A DNA stretch of 28,517 nt, from NCBI GenBank assembly GCA_003427395.1, contig BFEA01000025.1, positions 822,264-850,780 on the forward strand, given 5' to 3'. The translations under genes were made by a program, and so were the position numbers. Source of the stretch: Chara braunii (lineage: Eukaryota > Streptophyta > Charophyceae > Charales > Characeae). How positions within the stretch are numbered: the first letter of the stretch is position 1; every line of letters begins with the position of its first letter. This document shows, one piece after another, positions 1 to 8,647 of the stretch. Under the pieces are notes generated by a model. It was not told the origin of the DNA, searched no databases, and saw nothing but the letters and a program-made list of their open reading frames with translations.

Positions 1-23
1 AAAAAAAAAAAAAAAAAAAAAAA
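1..23. repeat. Poly(A) run at window edge
   Basis: The window opens with 23 consecutive A residues, directly before the sequence shared with the second repeat copy. It may be an A-tail or a simple-sequence boundary. The left flank is not visible, so its origin cannot be decided. Confidence 0.8.
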
Positions 24-893
24 GGAAACTGAAATTAATAAAAACAAAAGGAATTATCTTGCAATGGCCACCATCTTATCTGAGGGCTCGGCCAAGGCAG
101 CTACAAAGAAGCGTGTCAATGACTTTTGATAGCAGTACCCGTTACAAGTTGAAAGTCACTCAGAGATAGCGAGACAGATGGTCGTCAGAGCGGGCGCGCC
201 AACCGGTAAGAGAAATCGCCTTCAAAGAAATGAGACTCTCTCATCAGCTAGTTCTTGGCCGAGCAGATCATGCATGCACCAATCAGAGTAGTGAAGGGGC
301 CTGTTTCTGCGGCATCATGAGGGAACTGTTCATGGAAGACGCGCTGATCGTCACGTATTTTTCCTGGCAGCTCTTAAGCTATCCTAAAGTGACAGCTCGG
401 GTCCCTGAGAGGACGGAGCTTTCGCTACTCCAAAACCAAGTAATGATGACGTCAACTACTCTATGTGGAAGCGCTGACTTTCTCCATGTTCCGCAAGCAC
501 GCAAGCTTCACTGTCGTCTCTTGTCTTGGAACCGACTCCCTCCTTCAATTTGACTTCCTCTCCTTTTCTCGCAGGCATACACACGTACTGCGTAGCTCGC
601 CCCCACGTGTAACCACCTCATGACTCAACCCGCGTGCTTACCCGAACAAGCCTCTGAGTCTCTCTCTTCTCTCACACACACCTTTTCTCCTAGTTCCCCG
701 CCACATCATGAAGACTCACTGTGGTTCAGTGGACACAAAAACGCAGCGCGTGAACGTGGAGGCAATGTGGTTGACATCAACTGTATCTAGCAAGATCGCG
801 TCCCGTTCATCCACACAGTCTCTCCCTTTCGTTGACCTTTTCTCACTTCCCTGGACTCCCACGTGTTGCCCGTGTGTCGCGTGTGTCAATCAC

Positions 894-1478
894 TCACACA
901 CCCTTTCCTTTTTCCCCCACCTTTCCTGTCCCACGTCCTCTGGGACTCCACTGCCGTGAGCTGGTCTCGGCCCCGTCATCCACAGGTCGTGCCAACGGGT
1001 GGTTCTTGCGGACCTGGCCCGGCCTGTTCCAGGACTGAAGGTCGGTCTCCCGGTCTCCTGCCTCGCTCATCTCGCTCTCCCCACCTGACTCCCTGTCCAG
1101 ATGGGCCTGTTCCCTGTCCACTGTGTCCATTGAGGTCTCGGTCTCATGATACGAGGCCGTTACCTGCATTCTTGACGTCACTCCATCCCTCCTGCAGCGC
1201 CTCTCCGCACGATCTCTTGCCTCCATGCTCGCGTCCTGCAGTTTCGGGTTAGTCCGCATTCCCACCTCCTTAGCCCCCTCCACATTAATTTTCAGTCTCA
1301 GTTCACCTTCTCCATCGTAGTTAAGTATTACCGTGATCCAAGGCCCTTCCCCAGACAGGGGTTTCCACCGAGCCTGGTGGTACCAGTAACCTGGCCTATA
1401 GCCGTGAAGTGCCATAGCCAGACTTTTCTCGGTAGATTTTGCACAGCACAAATCTGCCCGCCCAGAATAGTAAGTCAC
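894..1478 (-). CDS. Uncharacterised minus-strand reading frame in repeat copy 1
   Basis: A 194-codon open frame begins at a GTG-type codon after an upstream in-frame stop (TAG TGG GTG), so the true start is unclear. The N-terminal third is mixed and aromatic-rich (for example GYRPGYWYHQARW). The C-terminal half is strongly charged, with many Arg, Glu and Asp. The second repeat copy keeps the same frame over all 585 bases without a net indel, but has an AGA to TGA stop near 19464 and about twenty amino-acid changes. I recognise no family. The antisense strand also has an open frame over much of this stretch, so the coding strand is uncertain. It may be part of a transposable element or a chance frame. 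Confidence 0.3.
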   Translation of the reverse strand: MTYYSGRADLCCAKSTEKSLAMALHGYRPGYWYHQARWKPLSGEGPWITVILNYDGEGELRLKINVEGAKEVGMRTNPKLQDASMEARDRAERRCRRDGVTSRMQVTASYHETETSMDTVDREQAHLDRESGGESEMSEAGDRETDLQSWNRPGQVRKNHPLARPVDDGAETSSRQWSPRGRGTGKVGEKGKGV

Positions 1479-1795
1479 CCACTAGAATGCACACAGTAGA
1501 CTGCTCACAAGACCGGCCGAGCGCTATAGAAGCGATTAGCAGGGAACAGCGTCCCAACTTCTCAGAGTGGAGTGGGCACACCTCATGCACACCGTGCAAC
1601 TCCATCCCCCTCTTCTCTTTATAGCCCAAGATCCATGTTTTCTAAATGCGAGATAACTCTCAGAGTTCTATGTTCTAACAATCTACAATTCGTAAATTAA
1701 CAAAATAAATTAAAATACACAGAGAAGAGCGGCGTGAAGCAAAACACCAACGGTCACAGTGCCTGCCCCAACTTTAGGCCACTAGCCGTTTCATT

Positions 1796-2146
1796 TTAAT
1801 CGCGAAGTGACCACAGACTCGAAGCCGTGGTCCCATAACGAGATACCTCCAGCGCATTTTCTCCTTCAAAAGGCACCCTCAGACTATCTGTGATGGGTAC
1901 CCGTGTCCGATGGCAAGAAGGGGGTTCATGACCTCCTATAGGGGGTGACGGGCTTCCTACCGATGCGGCCGCGGGTCGCCCTGCTTTTGGGGTCCCACCG
2001 CGCAGCGCCCGATCAAGCCTCCCAACCATCGGTCCGAAAAGTGACAGGCTAAACCGGTCTGGGCCACAGGTTGCAGTCGCGCTCGAAATTTGAACCGTTG
2101 GCCTTCCCGTGAAGTGATAGGGACCGAAGGAAATCAGAAAAAGACT
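1796..2146 (-). CDS. Possible conserved minus-strand frame ending SLWSL(R/C)D
   Basis: A minus-strand frame of about 115 codons enters from the TAA/A-rich microsatellite, which reads as poly-Leu/Phe and is not meaningful protein, and stops at 1796. The non-repetitive part contains motifs such as FGPMVGRLDRA and GSPSPPIGGHEPP. Repeat copy 2 (19949-20300) keeps the frame open to the equivalent stop, with roughly one residue in eight changed and no frameshift. No domain is recognised and no start codon can be argued for. Conservation between two copies that are similar anyway is weak evidence for coding. Confidence 0.2.
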   Translation of the reverse strand, partial: SLFLISFGPYHFTGRPTVQISSATATCGPDRFSLSLFGPMVGRLDRALRGGTPKAGRPAAASVGSPSPPIGGHEPPSCHRTRVPITDSLRVPFEGENALEVSRYGTTASSLWSLRD

Positions 2147-2169
2147 CAGCAGTAGCAATAATAACAACA

Positions 2170-2170
<1 letters not shown>

Positions 2171-2206
<36 letters not shown>

Positions 2207-2242
2207 CAAAGAAAAGAAAAAAGAAAAAAAAAAGAAAAAAAA
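2171..2242 (+). repeat. (TAA)n microsatellite followed by A-rich tract
   Basis: About eleven TAA units span 2171-2204, followed by an A-rich stretch with scattered G to about 2242. Copy 2 has the same place filled by shorter TAA-like sequence and a longer pure A run (20310-20394). The length differs between copies, as expected of an unstable microsatellite. Confidence 0.85.
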
Positions 2243-2579
2243 CATAGTGCCTCAAAATTCTCTTGTACCCCCGAATACATTTACTGGAGTCCAGCACTTG
2301 GCCCAGACGTTCGCACGGGTTATTGCTACCACATCCCCGCACTTGGTCTGGATCACAACCACCAAGACCAGACAATCCCTTCAACTCCGAGCAGGCCAGA
2401 CTATCCGACAGCGGCCGCGGCTAGGAAATTGGACCGCCGGCCAACCCCGAATTAAAGCATGAGCTTAGGCCCTCGCATAGACTTTGACGGTTAGTTTTTA
2501 TTTTTCTTCTCCCATATTTTCTTTCCCTTTTCTTCCCTCTCCCTGGACCTTTTCTGCCCGACAACGACATCTATCGTGT

Positions 2580-2606
2580 GCGCCTAACCCATAACCTGGT
2601 TAGGGC
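2580..2606. other. Imperfect inverted repeat (CCTAACC / GGTTAGG)
   Basis: CCTAACC and GGTTAGG face each other across an 8-base loop, with further complementary GC flanks. The same structure is present in repeat copy 2 near 20734-20758. Its function is unknown. It would form a hairpin in single-stranded DNA or RNA. Confidence 0.5.
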
Positions 2607-2872
2607 GTGATTGGCGTGCAGTAGAAATGACTGTGTCGGTCCCTTCATCTTCGCGTCCCAGGGCGAGCCCGACGGCTACCGTGGCCACAGGCCGGTAGTG
2701 CTCTGCTGTACAGCAGGGCGCCGAGCCTGCGTGGACCAATAGAAAGTCATGTGGCGCACCTTTTGCCGAGGCAGGCACCAACAGGGCCGGTCCACATCAA
2801 GGTACAGCCCGGGTACTGGGATCGTAAGAGGTTCGAGAACAACTACAGACTACAACGTTGAAGCAAGGGTTG

Positions 2873-2894
2873 GTACCAAGTAGGGACTTGGTAC
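2873..2894. other. Perfect 9-bp inverted repeat with AGGG loop
   Basis: GTACCAAGT (2873-2881), the loop AGGG and ACTTGGTAC (2886-2894) form a perfect 9-bp stem. Copy 2 has it unchanged at 21002-21023. It sits about 30 bases before the point where the two repeat copies diverge. The arm TGGTACGCAGAG loosely resembles an initiator-Met primer-binding site, but the match is not good enough to call one. Confidence 0.6.
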
Positions 2895-2924
2895 GCAGAG
2901 GAGGGCCGGGACACCGCGCCCTCC

Positions 2925-3239
2925 GACATAATACCAAACCCCCACCCAACGTCCCCGTTGGGTCGAGACGTGATCATATTCGGTATAAACAAATTGCCGA
3001 TTATATGCTCATTCTATCTGTTCGCGGCCATTCAGTCTCTGCGCTAACCAGTTTTTTGCACTCTCACGACACTCGCTTCTTCTCTTTCAATTCACGACAA
3101 TTAGCACAATCGAGGCAATTAACTTTCTCCTTTCTCCTTTTGCAGTCCGCAATCCCCTCACCGCAACACTTCTTGGTACAACATCCTGTCGTCCCTCTCA
3201 TTTCTCTTTCTTTCTTTAGTTTACCTTCTCGTTTCCGCC
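2925..3239 (+). other. Leader-like pyrimidine-rich stretch, no gene
   Basis: This is unique sequence downstream of repeat copy 1. It contains a TATA-like string (GGTATAAAC near 2981), then increasingly C/T-rich sequence running into an ATG at 3240 in good eukaryotic context (gccATGcc). It resembles a promoter or 5' leader for the frame that follows. This is inference from composition only. Confidence 0.35.
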
Positions 3240-3620
3240 ATGCCTGAAGCACGTAAGGGACAGGGAAGAGGAAGGGGAGGAAGAGGAGGTAAGGCTCGAG
3301 AGGAACTACACGGCGGGACTATAGTTCTGAGGAGGAGGAAGAAGAAATACGGGGTTATGGAGCGCACTCTAGACCCTACCTACACCACCTCCCTCCAAGT
3401 TGGTATGAGAGGACTCCATACCCAGAGAGGATGGATTATTTTTTTAAAAAATCGAGGCACGCTACGGCGCACCCAATACTTCCTCCCCTCCATACACCCC
3501 TAGGCCCCCTACCTCTCTCGTAGCGAGCAGAGCCCTTGTGCCAGTTCCGCCATCCTCTATCCCTTGCACAGTCTCTTCGCCCTCTCACTCCAATAACTGC
3601 CTCCTTTTCAGAATCTTATT
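3240..3620 (+). pseudogene. Broken Arg/Gly-rich gag-like N-terminus
   Basis: Translation from the ATG at 3240 gives a basic Arg/Gly-rich start (MPEARKGQGRGRGGRGG). The more protein-like continuation then lies in another frame: a stop at 3290-3292, followed by an Arg/Asp/Glu segment with a six-Glu run and a Tyr/Pro-rich stretch to a TAG near 3521. The same frame continues past that stop to about 3615. So there seems to be a frameshift around 3285-3300 and a later nonsense change. RG-rich N-termini are common in plant Ty3 gag proteins. Assignment to gag is inference, because no capsid or zinc-knuckle motif is present. It could be the gag start of the family whose 5' part is the 2.85-kb repeat. 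Confidence 0.35.
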
Positions 3621-3985
3621 TCTTCTCTCTCTGTTTCAGATCGAACTCATGGTGATTTTCTATATCCTGTATAGGTGTGATTTTTTCTCTGCTTTTTGAG
3701 TCTGACCCTCTTGAAAGTTTTTCGGCTCACGTATCACTCACAGTGTCCTTGGCTTGAGAGTTTGGACACCTTGAGGCCGGGGACACAGGTTCCTTGTGAA
3801 CCAGGCCGCTTGTCGGCCACCAAATAATTTTAAGAAGGATTATGCTTCCACTTTCTGGTTTGTTGTTGATTCTGACCTCTTGTCATTCTGAAATTCATTC
3901 CCGATCTGAATTTTATGTCAGAGAAGGGTTACGTTAACCTTCACCTTGGTTGAAAATTCAAAACATTGTCAGTCTGATATCAATG
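3621..3985. other. Non-coding stretch, nothing recognised
   Basis: This AT/pyrimidine-rich stretch has no sustained reading frame and no motif I recognise. A TGTCGGCC string at 3808 resembles the TGTCGC LTR edge at 13945 in only five bases, too little to call a second LTR. Confidence 0.5.
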
Positions 3986-4002
3986 TTTGGGACACTTGTT
4001 TC

Positions 4003-4205
4003 ATCTGCCATGCTGGGGGTAGGGCATACCAAACCCTTTTCTGTTTTCTGGCCAGAGTGAGATATCGTCTCAACTTCTCATGTGACTCAGGGGATACCAA
4101 ACCCTGTTTTCTTTCCCTGGTCTGAGTGGGGCGTCTCTTCAACTCCTCAGATAGAAGCAAGGGGATACCAAACCCCTTCCCTTTTCTCTTGTCTGAGAAC
4201 TTCAG
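4003..4205 (+). repeat. Three imperfect ~72-bp tandem repeats (ATACCAAACCC)
   Basis: Three units begin with GGG(C/G)ATACCAAACCC near 4018, 4092 and 4163, each followed by a T/C-rich stretch, a (G)TCTGAGTGRG-like block and TCTTCAACTYCTCA. They are too diverged to be recent. The same string ATACCAAACCC also occurs once at 2931, just past the end of repeat copy 1. Confidence 0.7.
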
Positions 4206-4317
4206 ATAAATCTTTGTATACCTGCAAAACAGCAAGTCCCACAGACAACAACTATGCCCCAGCAAGCAGACTCCCCGACAGTTATCAGCCAAGCAACAAG
4301 TAAACAATATAAAACTC

Positions 4318-4371
4318 AGAATAAAATAAAATAAAATAATAATAAAATAATAAAATAATAAAATAATAGAC
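4318..4371 (+). repeat. (AATAA)n-type microsatellite
   Basis: A run of AAATA and AATAATA units followed by A-rich sequence. It is simple-sequence repeat with no coding meaning. Confidence 0.85.
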
Positions 4372-4439
4372 ACAAAAAAAATGATTCTTCACACCCAAGA
4401 GTTTATTGATTGCCTTGGTTTTGACCCACCACTGGCCAA

Positions 4440-5300
4440 GAATGACAGACGTCCCGTCAGTATGACATACCTCATTCGGCCCGCCTTAGGCCAGGACTAG
4501 TCAGACCATTTGTCTTGACAGCCCCTTTGACCTGCCTCCAGGTCAGGATTAGCGTACCCACTACTCGAGTATGGCAGTCCTTTGGCACTCTCGCCAGGAC
4601 ACCTAGACTATAGCGGGTCTGGTCACCCTATGACAGTAGACGTCCCGTCAGTCAGACTGTCCTGAACCCGGATTTGACCACTGCGGTCGGGGACCGGCTC
4701 ACCCACCAGTTTTTGGCCAAGGGCGCTGGCTGCCCCGCCCAGATTTTTGAACGTAGGACCCGGTCTAACTACGATTCAAGGCTTTGGCGAACCTTACTGG
4801 ATTGCATCCTCTGACTGCGGTAGGGTTCCAGCTGACCCCTTTCGACTTCACAGGCCAGACCTCTGGAGCCTTAGCCTCAGTCGACTACAGAATTCGACAC
4901 TCGCGCCGGGGACCTGCTAACCCCACCAGATTGCAACCTACTGCGGTAAGACTCTGGCTGGCCCACGCAATCAATGCATCCTCAGGTTAGAGAAGAAGAC
5001 CTCAGACACATACAATCAGGCAAGCATATCATAACCCGCAAGCAGACTGCCCACGCCCCATAACAGGACAAACATTTCTCAAGAGACGTCCCTTCAGTCT
5101 CAAGAGGCGCTGAACAACAACATGATAACCAGCACCAAGCCCTTACCAGAGACCTCCCTTCAGCCTCAAGAAGGATGCTCAGTGCTGGCGTCAGAGAGGT
5201 CTCTTCCCTCAGTTGGGAATTTCTTTTCCAGGAGACGTCCCGTCGGTCCCAAGGAAATGTTGAAATGTGGTTCTCAGAGAGGTCTTTTCCCTCATCTCAG
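4440..5300 (+). repeat. Dispersed GACGTCCC(G/T)TCAGT motif array
   Basis: The motif GACGTCCCKTCAGT recurs at 4448, 4639, 5085, 5151 (GACCTCCC variant) and 5234, often followed by CTCAAG. Around it are weaker repeats built on CTGCGGT, CCACCAG and CCAGGA. The stretch has no convincing gene. It looks like an old, eroded tandem array, possibly the remains of an LTR or its regulatory part. A TGACG/GACGTC core resembles a bZIP-type site, but function is speculative. Confidence 0.6.
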
Positions 5301-5307
5301 TGAAGAT

Positions 5308-5484
5308 AGGCAACTTAGTTACGAAACATAAAGTCCCTCTACTGACAATTCTCAGTCAAGTAAAGTTGAACTTCTTTATGCCTGTCCTCATCTGAATTTC
5401 TTGGATGGACAACTTAGTTAGAGACACGAAGTCATTCTACTGACAACTCTCGATCAGACAAAACTGAACTTTTTTATGTCCATC
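5308..5484 (+). repeat. Two imperfect ~99-bp tandem units (AACTTAGTTA)
   Basis: Unit 1 begins AGGCAACTTAGTTA at 5308 and unit 2 begins GGACAACTTAGTTA at 5407. Both share the order CTACTGACAAYTCTC, then AAGTTGAACTT or AACTGAACTT, then TTTATG. The period is 99 bases and the identity is moderate. Confidence 0.75.
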
Positions 5485-5859
5485 ATACTTTCTCTTTATC
5501 ATAAGAATAATATTGATTATATCCTCTGATATGCCACAGCCATGAGTTCCTCAGATCTTTAACACTGCGTCAATGCTCACAAAACTGTATCTCATAGTTA
5601 TTCCCCACTCTAAGGAACTTGAGACTCGTTGATCGACTGTAGTATTGCATCAAAGATATAGTCTTATTAACTATGTTGCTTGCTGAAACAAAAAACTAAC
5701 TGATACGCAGAAGAATTGAAATGTTGAATTGACCATGCATGAACGATTGCAGTCTGCTGAAAATTCAGTCTTGCTGTCTCATTGTCTTACTGTACTTTTT
5801 CTCTCAGTTCCCTGAAACTGTTCTCTCACTTGGATGACTGACCTTTATTTCCTCTCTTT
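5485..5859. other. Region downstream of the minus-strand integrase; nothing recognised
   Basis: On the strand of the retroelement this is the 3' end, where a polypurine tract and 3' LTR are expected. The short pyrimidine run at 5848-5859 could be a polypurine tract in reverse, but no sequence here matches the LTR edge seen at 13945. No gene is seen. Confidence 0.4.
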
Positions 5860-5869
5860 GAGGTCACTG

Positions 5870-6090
5870 TAGGGATCAAATCAGCGTCTCTCAAAATGAA
5901 CTTACGAAGTCTTGACCCTGATACCATGTCGTGAACCATGGATCCATCCATCTCTGAAATTTCATAAACTTTACCTTCTGCTTCTCTTGTGATCTTGTAA
6001 GGACCAAGTCATCTGGGCTCCAACCTTTTAGTTCATTGTGTCTCAAGGGAACTGTCGAACAGAAGGACAACATCTCAAACTTTCAGTTTC
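5870..6090 (-). pseudogene. Integrase C-terminal segment, two nonsense changes
   Basis: In one frame this gives a segment with LGPYKI (the GPY/F-type integrase C-terminal module), then EGKVYEISEMDGS and SGSRLRKFILRD, which resembles the tail of Ty3 integrases of this group. Two TGA codons fall where tryptophan would be expected, just before the GPY motif. It continues, with breaks, the integrase at 6200-7009. I see no chromodomain after it. Confidence 0.65.
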
Positions 6091-6179
6091 TCTTTTCTTA
6101 TATATCTTTTTTTGTTTCATCTCTCTTGATCTGACAATCTGTTGGATGTCATTCTCTCTGCCGCATCCATCACTACTTA

Positions 6180-7009
6180 ATCAACTTCTGATATTTGTCG
6201 CATTCTGATCTGGAGGAGCTCTGAAATAAAATAGTCTCTGTCACTTTCTTGACTTAACCATGTCTTGACAATGTTCTCAATAGCAAAGCAGCATATCGAC
6301 CGTACCACAGAGTGAATGGAGCATAGTCAGTGGTCCTCTTGACTATTGTATTGTCAGCATAAACAACAGCTCTTAATACTCTCAGCCAATTACCGAGATT
6401 TCCTTCACACCACTTGGCTTATGAATCTTTCAAAGTTTTGTGACCTCTTTGAACAGGTGCATTCGCTTGAGGATGGTAAGTAGTCACATATCGAATTCTG
6501 ATACCCAATCTAAGTGTAGTTCTTCTGACAATCTCATTTCTGAATTTTGATCCTTTGTCTGAGACAAACTCTCTAATAAAAGGATATCTGAGGTAGACTT
6601 CCTCTATCCAATGAGCCACTTGCTCGATTGTCTTCCTTTTCTGAGTTTTCGCCTCAACATACCCAGATAAATTATTTCTCATGTTCAGTATATATCTCAT
6701 CCCGCCCTTGCCTAATGGCATAGTGATGAGATCTAAATGAACTCTGTTGTCCGCTACCAAAATAGTAGGAAATAAAGGCACAATCATTCTTGTGGTAGAC
6801 CTCTTCTGACATAATACACATGATTTACAAAATATGAAAATCACGTCCCTCATAGCAGGCCAGAAGTAGAGTTTGACAATCTTAGAGTAGGTTGCCTCAG
6901 CAGCCCTGTGGCCACCAACAACCCCCTCATGTAGAGCAACAATTATCTCTACTTGTCTCTCTTTACCACAGACCACTCTTAGTGGAGCTAGGTCTCTCTT
7001 ACCATCCAC
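6180..7009 (-). pseudogene. Integrase of minus-strand element (DD35E mutated to DD35Q)
   Basis: The main open frame (7009 down to a TAA at 6419) encodes 196 residues. The HHCC zinc-binding motif is intact: H27, H34, C64 and C67, spacing HX6HX29CX2C. The catalytic core has Asp93 (6731-6733) in HLDLITM and Asp151 (6557-6559) in FVSDKGSKF. The third acidic residue, expected 35 residues after the second Asp, is Gln187 (CAA at 6449-6451) in PVQRGHK, where the family has Glu. Past the TAA the same frame continues with KWCEGNLGNW and TTDYAPFTLWYGR, typical of this integrase group, and then decays after about 6250. Integration activity should be lost. Confidence 0.85.
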
Positions 7010-7168
7010 AAAGAGATGTTATTATTTTAGTCTGAACTTCTTCTCTAAATTTTTACCATAATACTCCTTTAACTGTTCCTTTTCCATCTTCTTACCAATC
7101 TCTTGATAACTTTCGTCATATTCTTCAAAAATGAAAAATAGCTCTTCCTCCTTCTTTTCACCTTCTTC

Positions 7169-7930
7169 TTATTCTTTTGAACCAGAGTTTTTTCCGATTT
7201 CATGAGCAGTCACTGCTGCTGCATTAACTTTAGCATACCAATCATTTGGTTCATCCTCTTCTTCTTTCCTAAAAATCGATTCATAAACATAGGCAGTAGG
7301 GATTTCTCCCCAACTGCCTCCCTCTTCAGACCACAAACTGCACTTGTAACAGCATGGTACTTCATAATCCTCATCATCTTTCTCATTCAAAAAATTATCA
7401 ACATAGGCCGATTCTTCAATCGTTCTATTTACATATTCTTCTTCTTCTTTTCTCCACTCGATCCGGCTTAGACCATCTGCTCTGTTCTTTTCAGTGAGAA
7501 TCTTTTTCAACTTAAAATCATACGTCCAGATGAAAGCAATCCACTTGCTGACTGTTGGATCTACATGTTGGTGCTTCTTAATGACACCAATCACAACAGA
7601 TGCATCAGTCCTCAAGATGAATCTCTTTCATAGTACATAGTGCCTGAAGCACCTGAGGTTATGGATGATTGTCATTAGTTTTTTTCTGAATTTGGTATAA
7701 CCTCTTTCTGTAGAATTGAGAGTCCTGCTTTCAAATCTTAGAGGCCTCTCTTTCTCATTTTCATATTTCTGAATGAGCACACAACCCAGAGCAACTGGTC
7801 CTCCATCGGCCTCAATGATGAAGGGTCTTGCCTCCTCATCATCATAAAATGACACCCCCAGTACTACACCACCATCTTTTAGTTTTTTCTGCAGAGTTTC
7901 TGCAGCAGCTTGTCTTTTATCATTCCATGC
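7169..7930 (-). pseudogene. RNase H of minus-strand element, broken
   Basis: Two fragments in one frame (7855-7628 and 7627-7169) are separated by a TGA at 7628-7630. The first has the RNase H entry FIIEADGGPVALG (Asp17) and the ST(E)RGYTKF block. In the following FRKKLM the expected catalytic Glu is Lys59 (AAA at 7679-7681). The second fragment has ILRTDASVVIG with the third acidic residue and NRADGLSR with the fourth. An acidic linker with many Glu and Asp follows, leading to the integrase. Upstream, 7856-7939 is a degraded thumb-to-RNase H linker. Confidence 0.8.
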
Positions 7931-7939
7931 TAAATTAGC

Positions 7940-8647
7940 CTATTGTCTTACCATCTCCCTCATAGGCTCCGCAAGGGTAGCAAAATGAGGAATAAAGATC
8001 CTCCAGAATCCACATACGCCCAAGAAGCTCCTGACATCTGTCACTCTCTTGAGAGGCAGAGGGTTGTTTAAGATCTTGTCTATCTTCTTGGGGTCAGAGC
8101 TTCTACCCTTGGAGAAACATCTGAAACCCAGGATAATTACTTCTGGCTGGAAGAGAAGGGACTTTGATCCACTGGCAGTCAGGTTATATTTTTGAAGTCT
8201 CTCTATGACCATTTTTACTCCTTCAGCATGTTCCCAGACTAACTTCCTGACTCCAACTGCGACCAAAGTTTCATCCCTTGCCAGGGGTCCTTTTACAGGG
8301 TTGTCATCAATATAGGGGCTGGTTATTTCAAGAGAAATATTTTGCATGACTTGGATCGTATCCCTTTGTACCCCTGCCACGCCATTAGTCCAACCCTGAG
8401 GCACCACAAACATCTGAATGAGCCTTCTTGGCGTATGCATAACAGTCATTGGTCGGTTAGTGGGATCAATGAGAAACTGATCATAGCCAGAATACAAATC
8501 AACTAGGGAATAGATGCATCGACCGGCAAAAGATTCAGAGAGGAGATCGGCATTAGGAAGACTACCTGCATCACGTACCGTCGCAGAGTTGAGAGTTTTG
8601 AGATTCTGTATCCATCTCAATCCACCTCCTGGTTTCCAAAAGCAAAA
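7940..8647 (-). pseudogene. Reverse transcriptase of minus-strand element
   Basis: The 226-codon frame shows consecutive RT blocks: LRWIQNL, VRDAGSLPN, SLVDLYSGYDQF, MHTPR, FVVPQGWTN, the catalytic SPYIDDNPVKGP (YIDD at 8303-8314) and the thumb ILGFRCFSKGR and SFLGVCGFWRIFIP. It starts after a TAG at 8648-8650 that interrupts the frame shared with the upstream segment, and ends at another TAG (7940-7942). The catalytic Asp pair is intact. RT-YIDD types with HTPR are known from plant and algal Ty3 elements. The broken flanks make it a remnant. Confidence 0.9.

Larger units (their letters stand above)
24..2924 (+). repeat. 2.85-kb direct repeat, copy 1
   Basis: This stretch aligns in the same orientation with 18219-21053, with about nine bases in ten identical by eye and scattered small indels. 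The alignment can be followed from base 38 (base 18219 is the first base after the assembly gap) to about base 2924, where the copies diverge abruptly. Copy 1 carries 23 bases at 2824-2846 that copy 2 lacks, and 11 extra bases near 535-545. It contains minus-strand reading frames, a TAA microsatellite, A-rich tracts and a pyrimidine-rich stretch near 2490-2560. It could be the LTR plus leader of a retroelement family, or a segmental duplication. No protein domain that I recognise is encoded. Confidence 0.9.

Noticed and set aside
863-1252. Plus-strand Pro/Ser/Arg-rich frame, also open in repeat copy 2
   Set aside because: It is antisense to the longer minus-strand frame, its composition is that of a shadow frame, and it has no motif.
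2049-2384. Phe/Leu/Ile-rich minus-strand frames that look like membrane proteins
   Set aside because: The hydrophobic stretch is a translated TAA/A-rich microsatellite, and its length differs between repeat copies.
2580-2606. Telomere-like sequence (CCTAACC/GGTTAGGG)
   Set aside because: Only one unit on each side, arranged as an inverted repeat rather than tandem.
2886-2900. Initiator-Met primer-binding site (TGGTACGCAGAG)
   Set aside because: It differs from TGGTATCAGAGC by a substitution and a shift, and no TG..CA LTR edge precedes it.
3990-5480. CRISPR-like array
   Set aside because: The repeats are degenerate and unevenly spaced, and the surrounding genome is eukaryotic.
5891-6073. 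60-codon minus-strand frame as a separate small protein
   Set aside because: The neighbouring frame carries the integrase C-terminal motifs, so this is its out-of-frame shadow.
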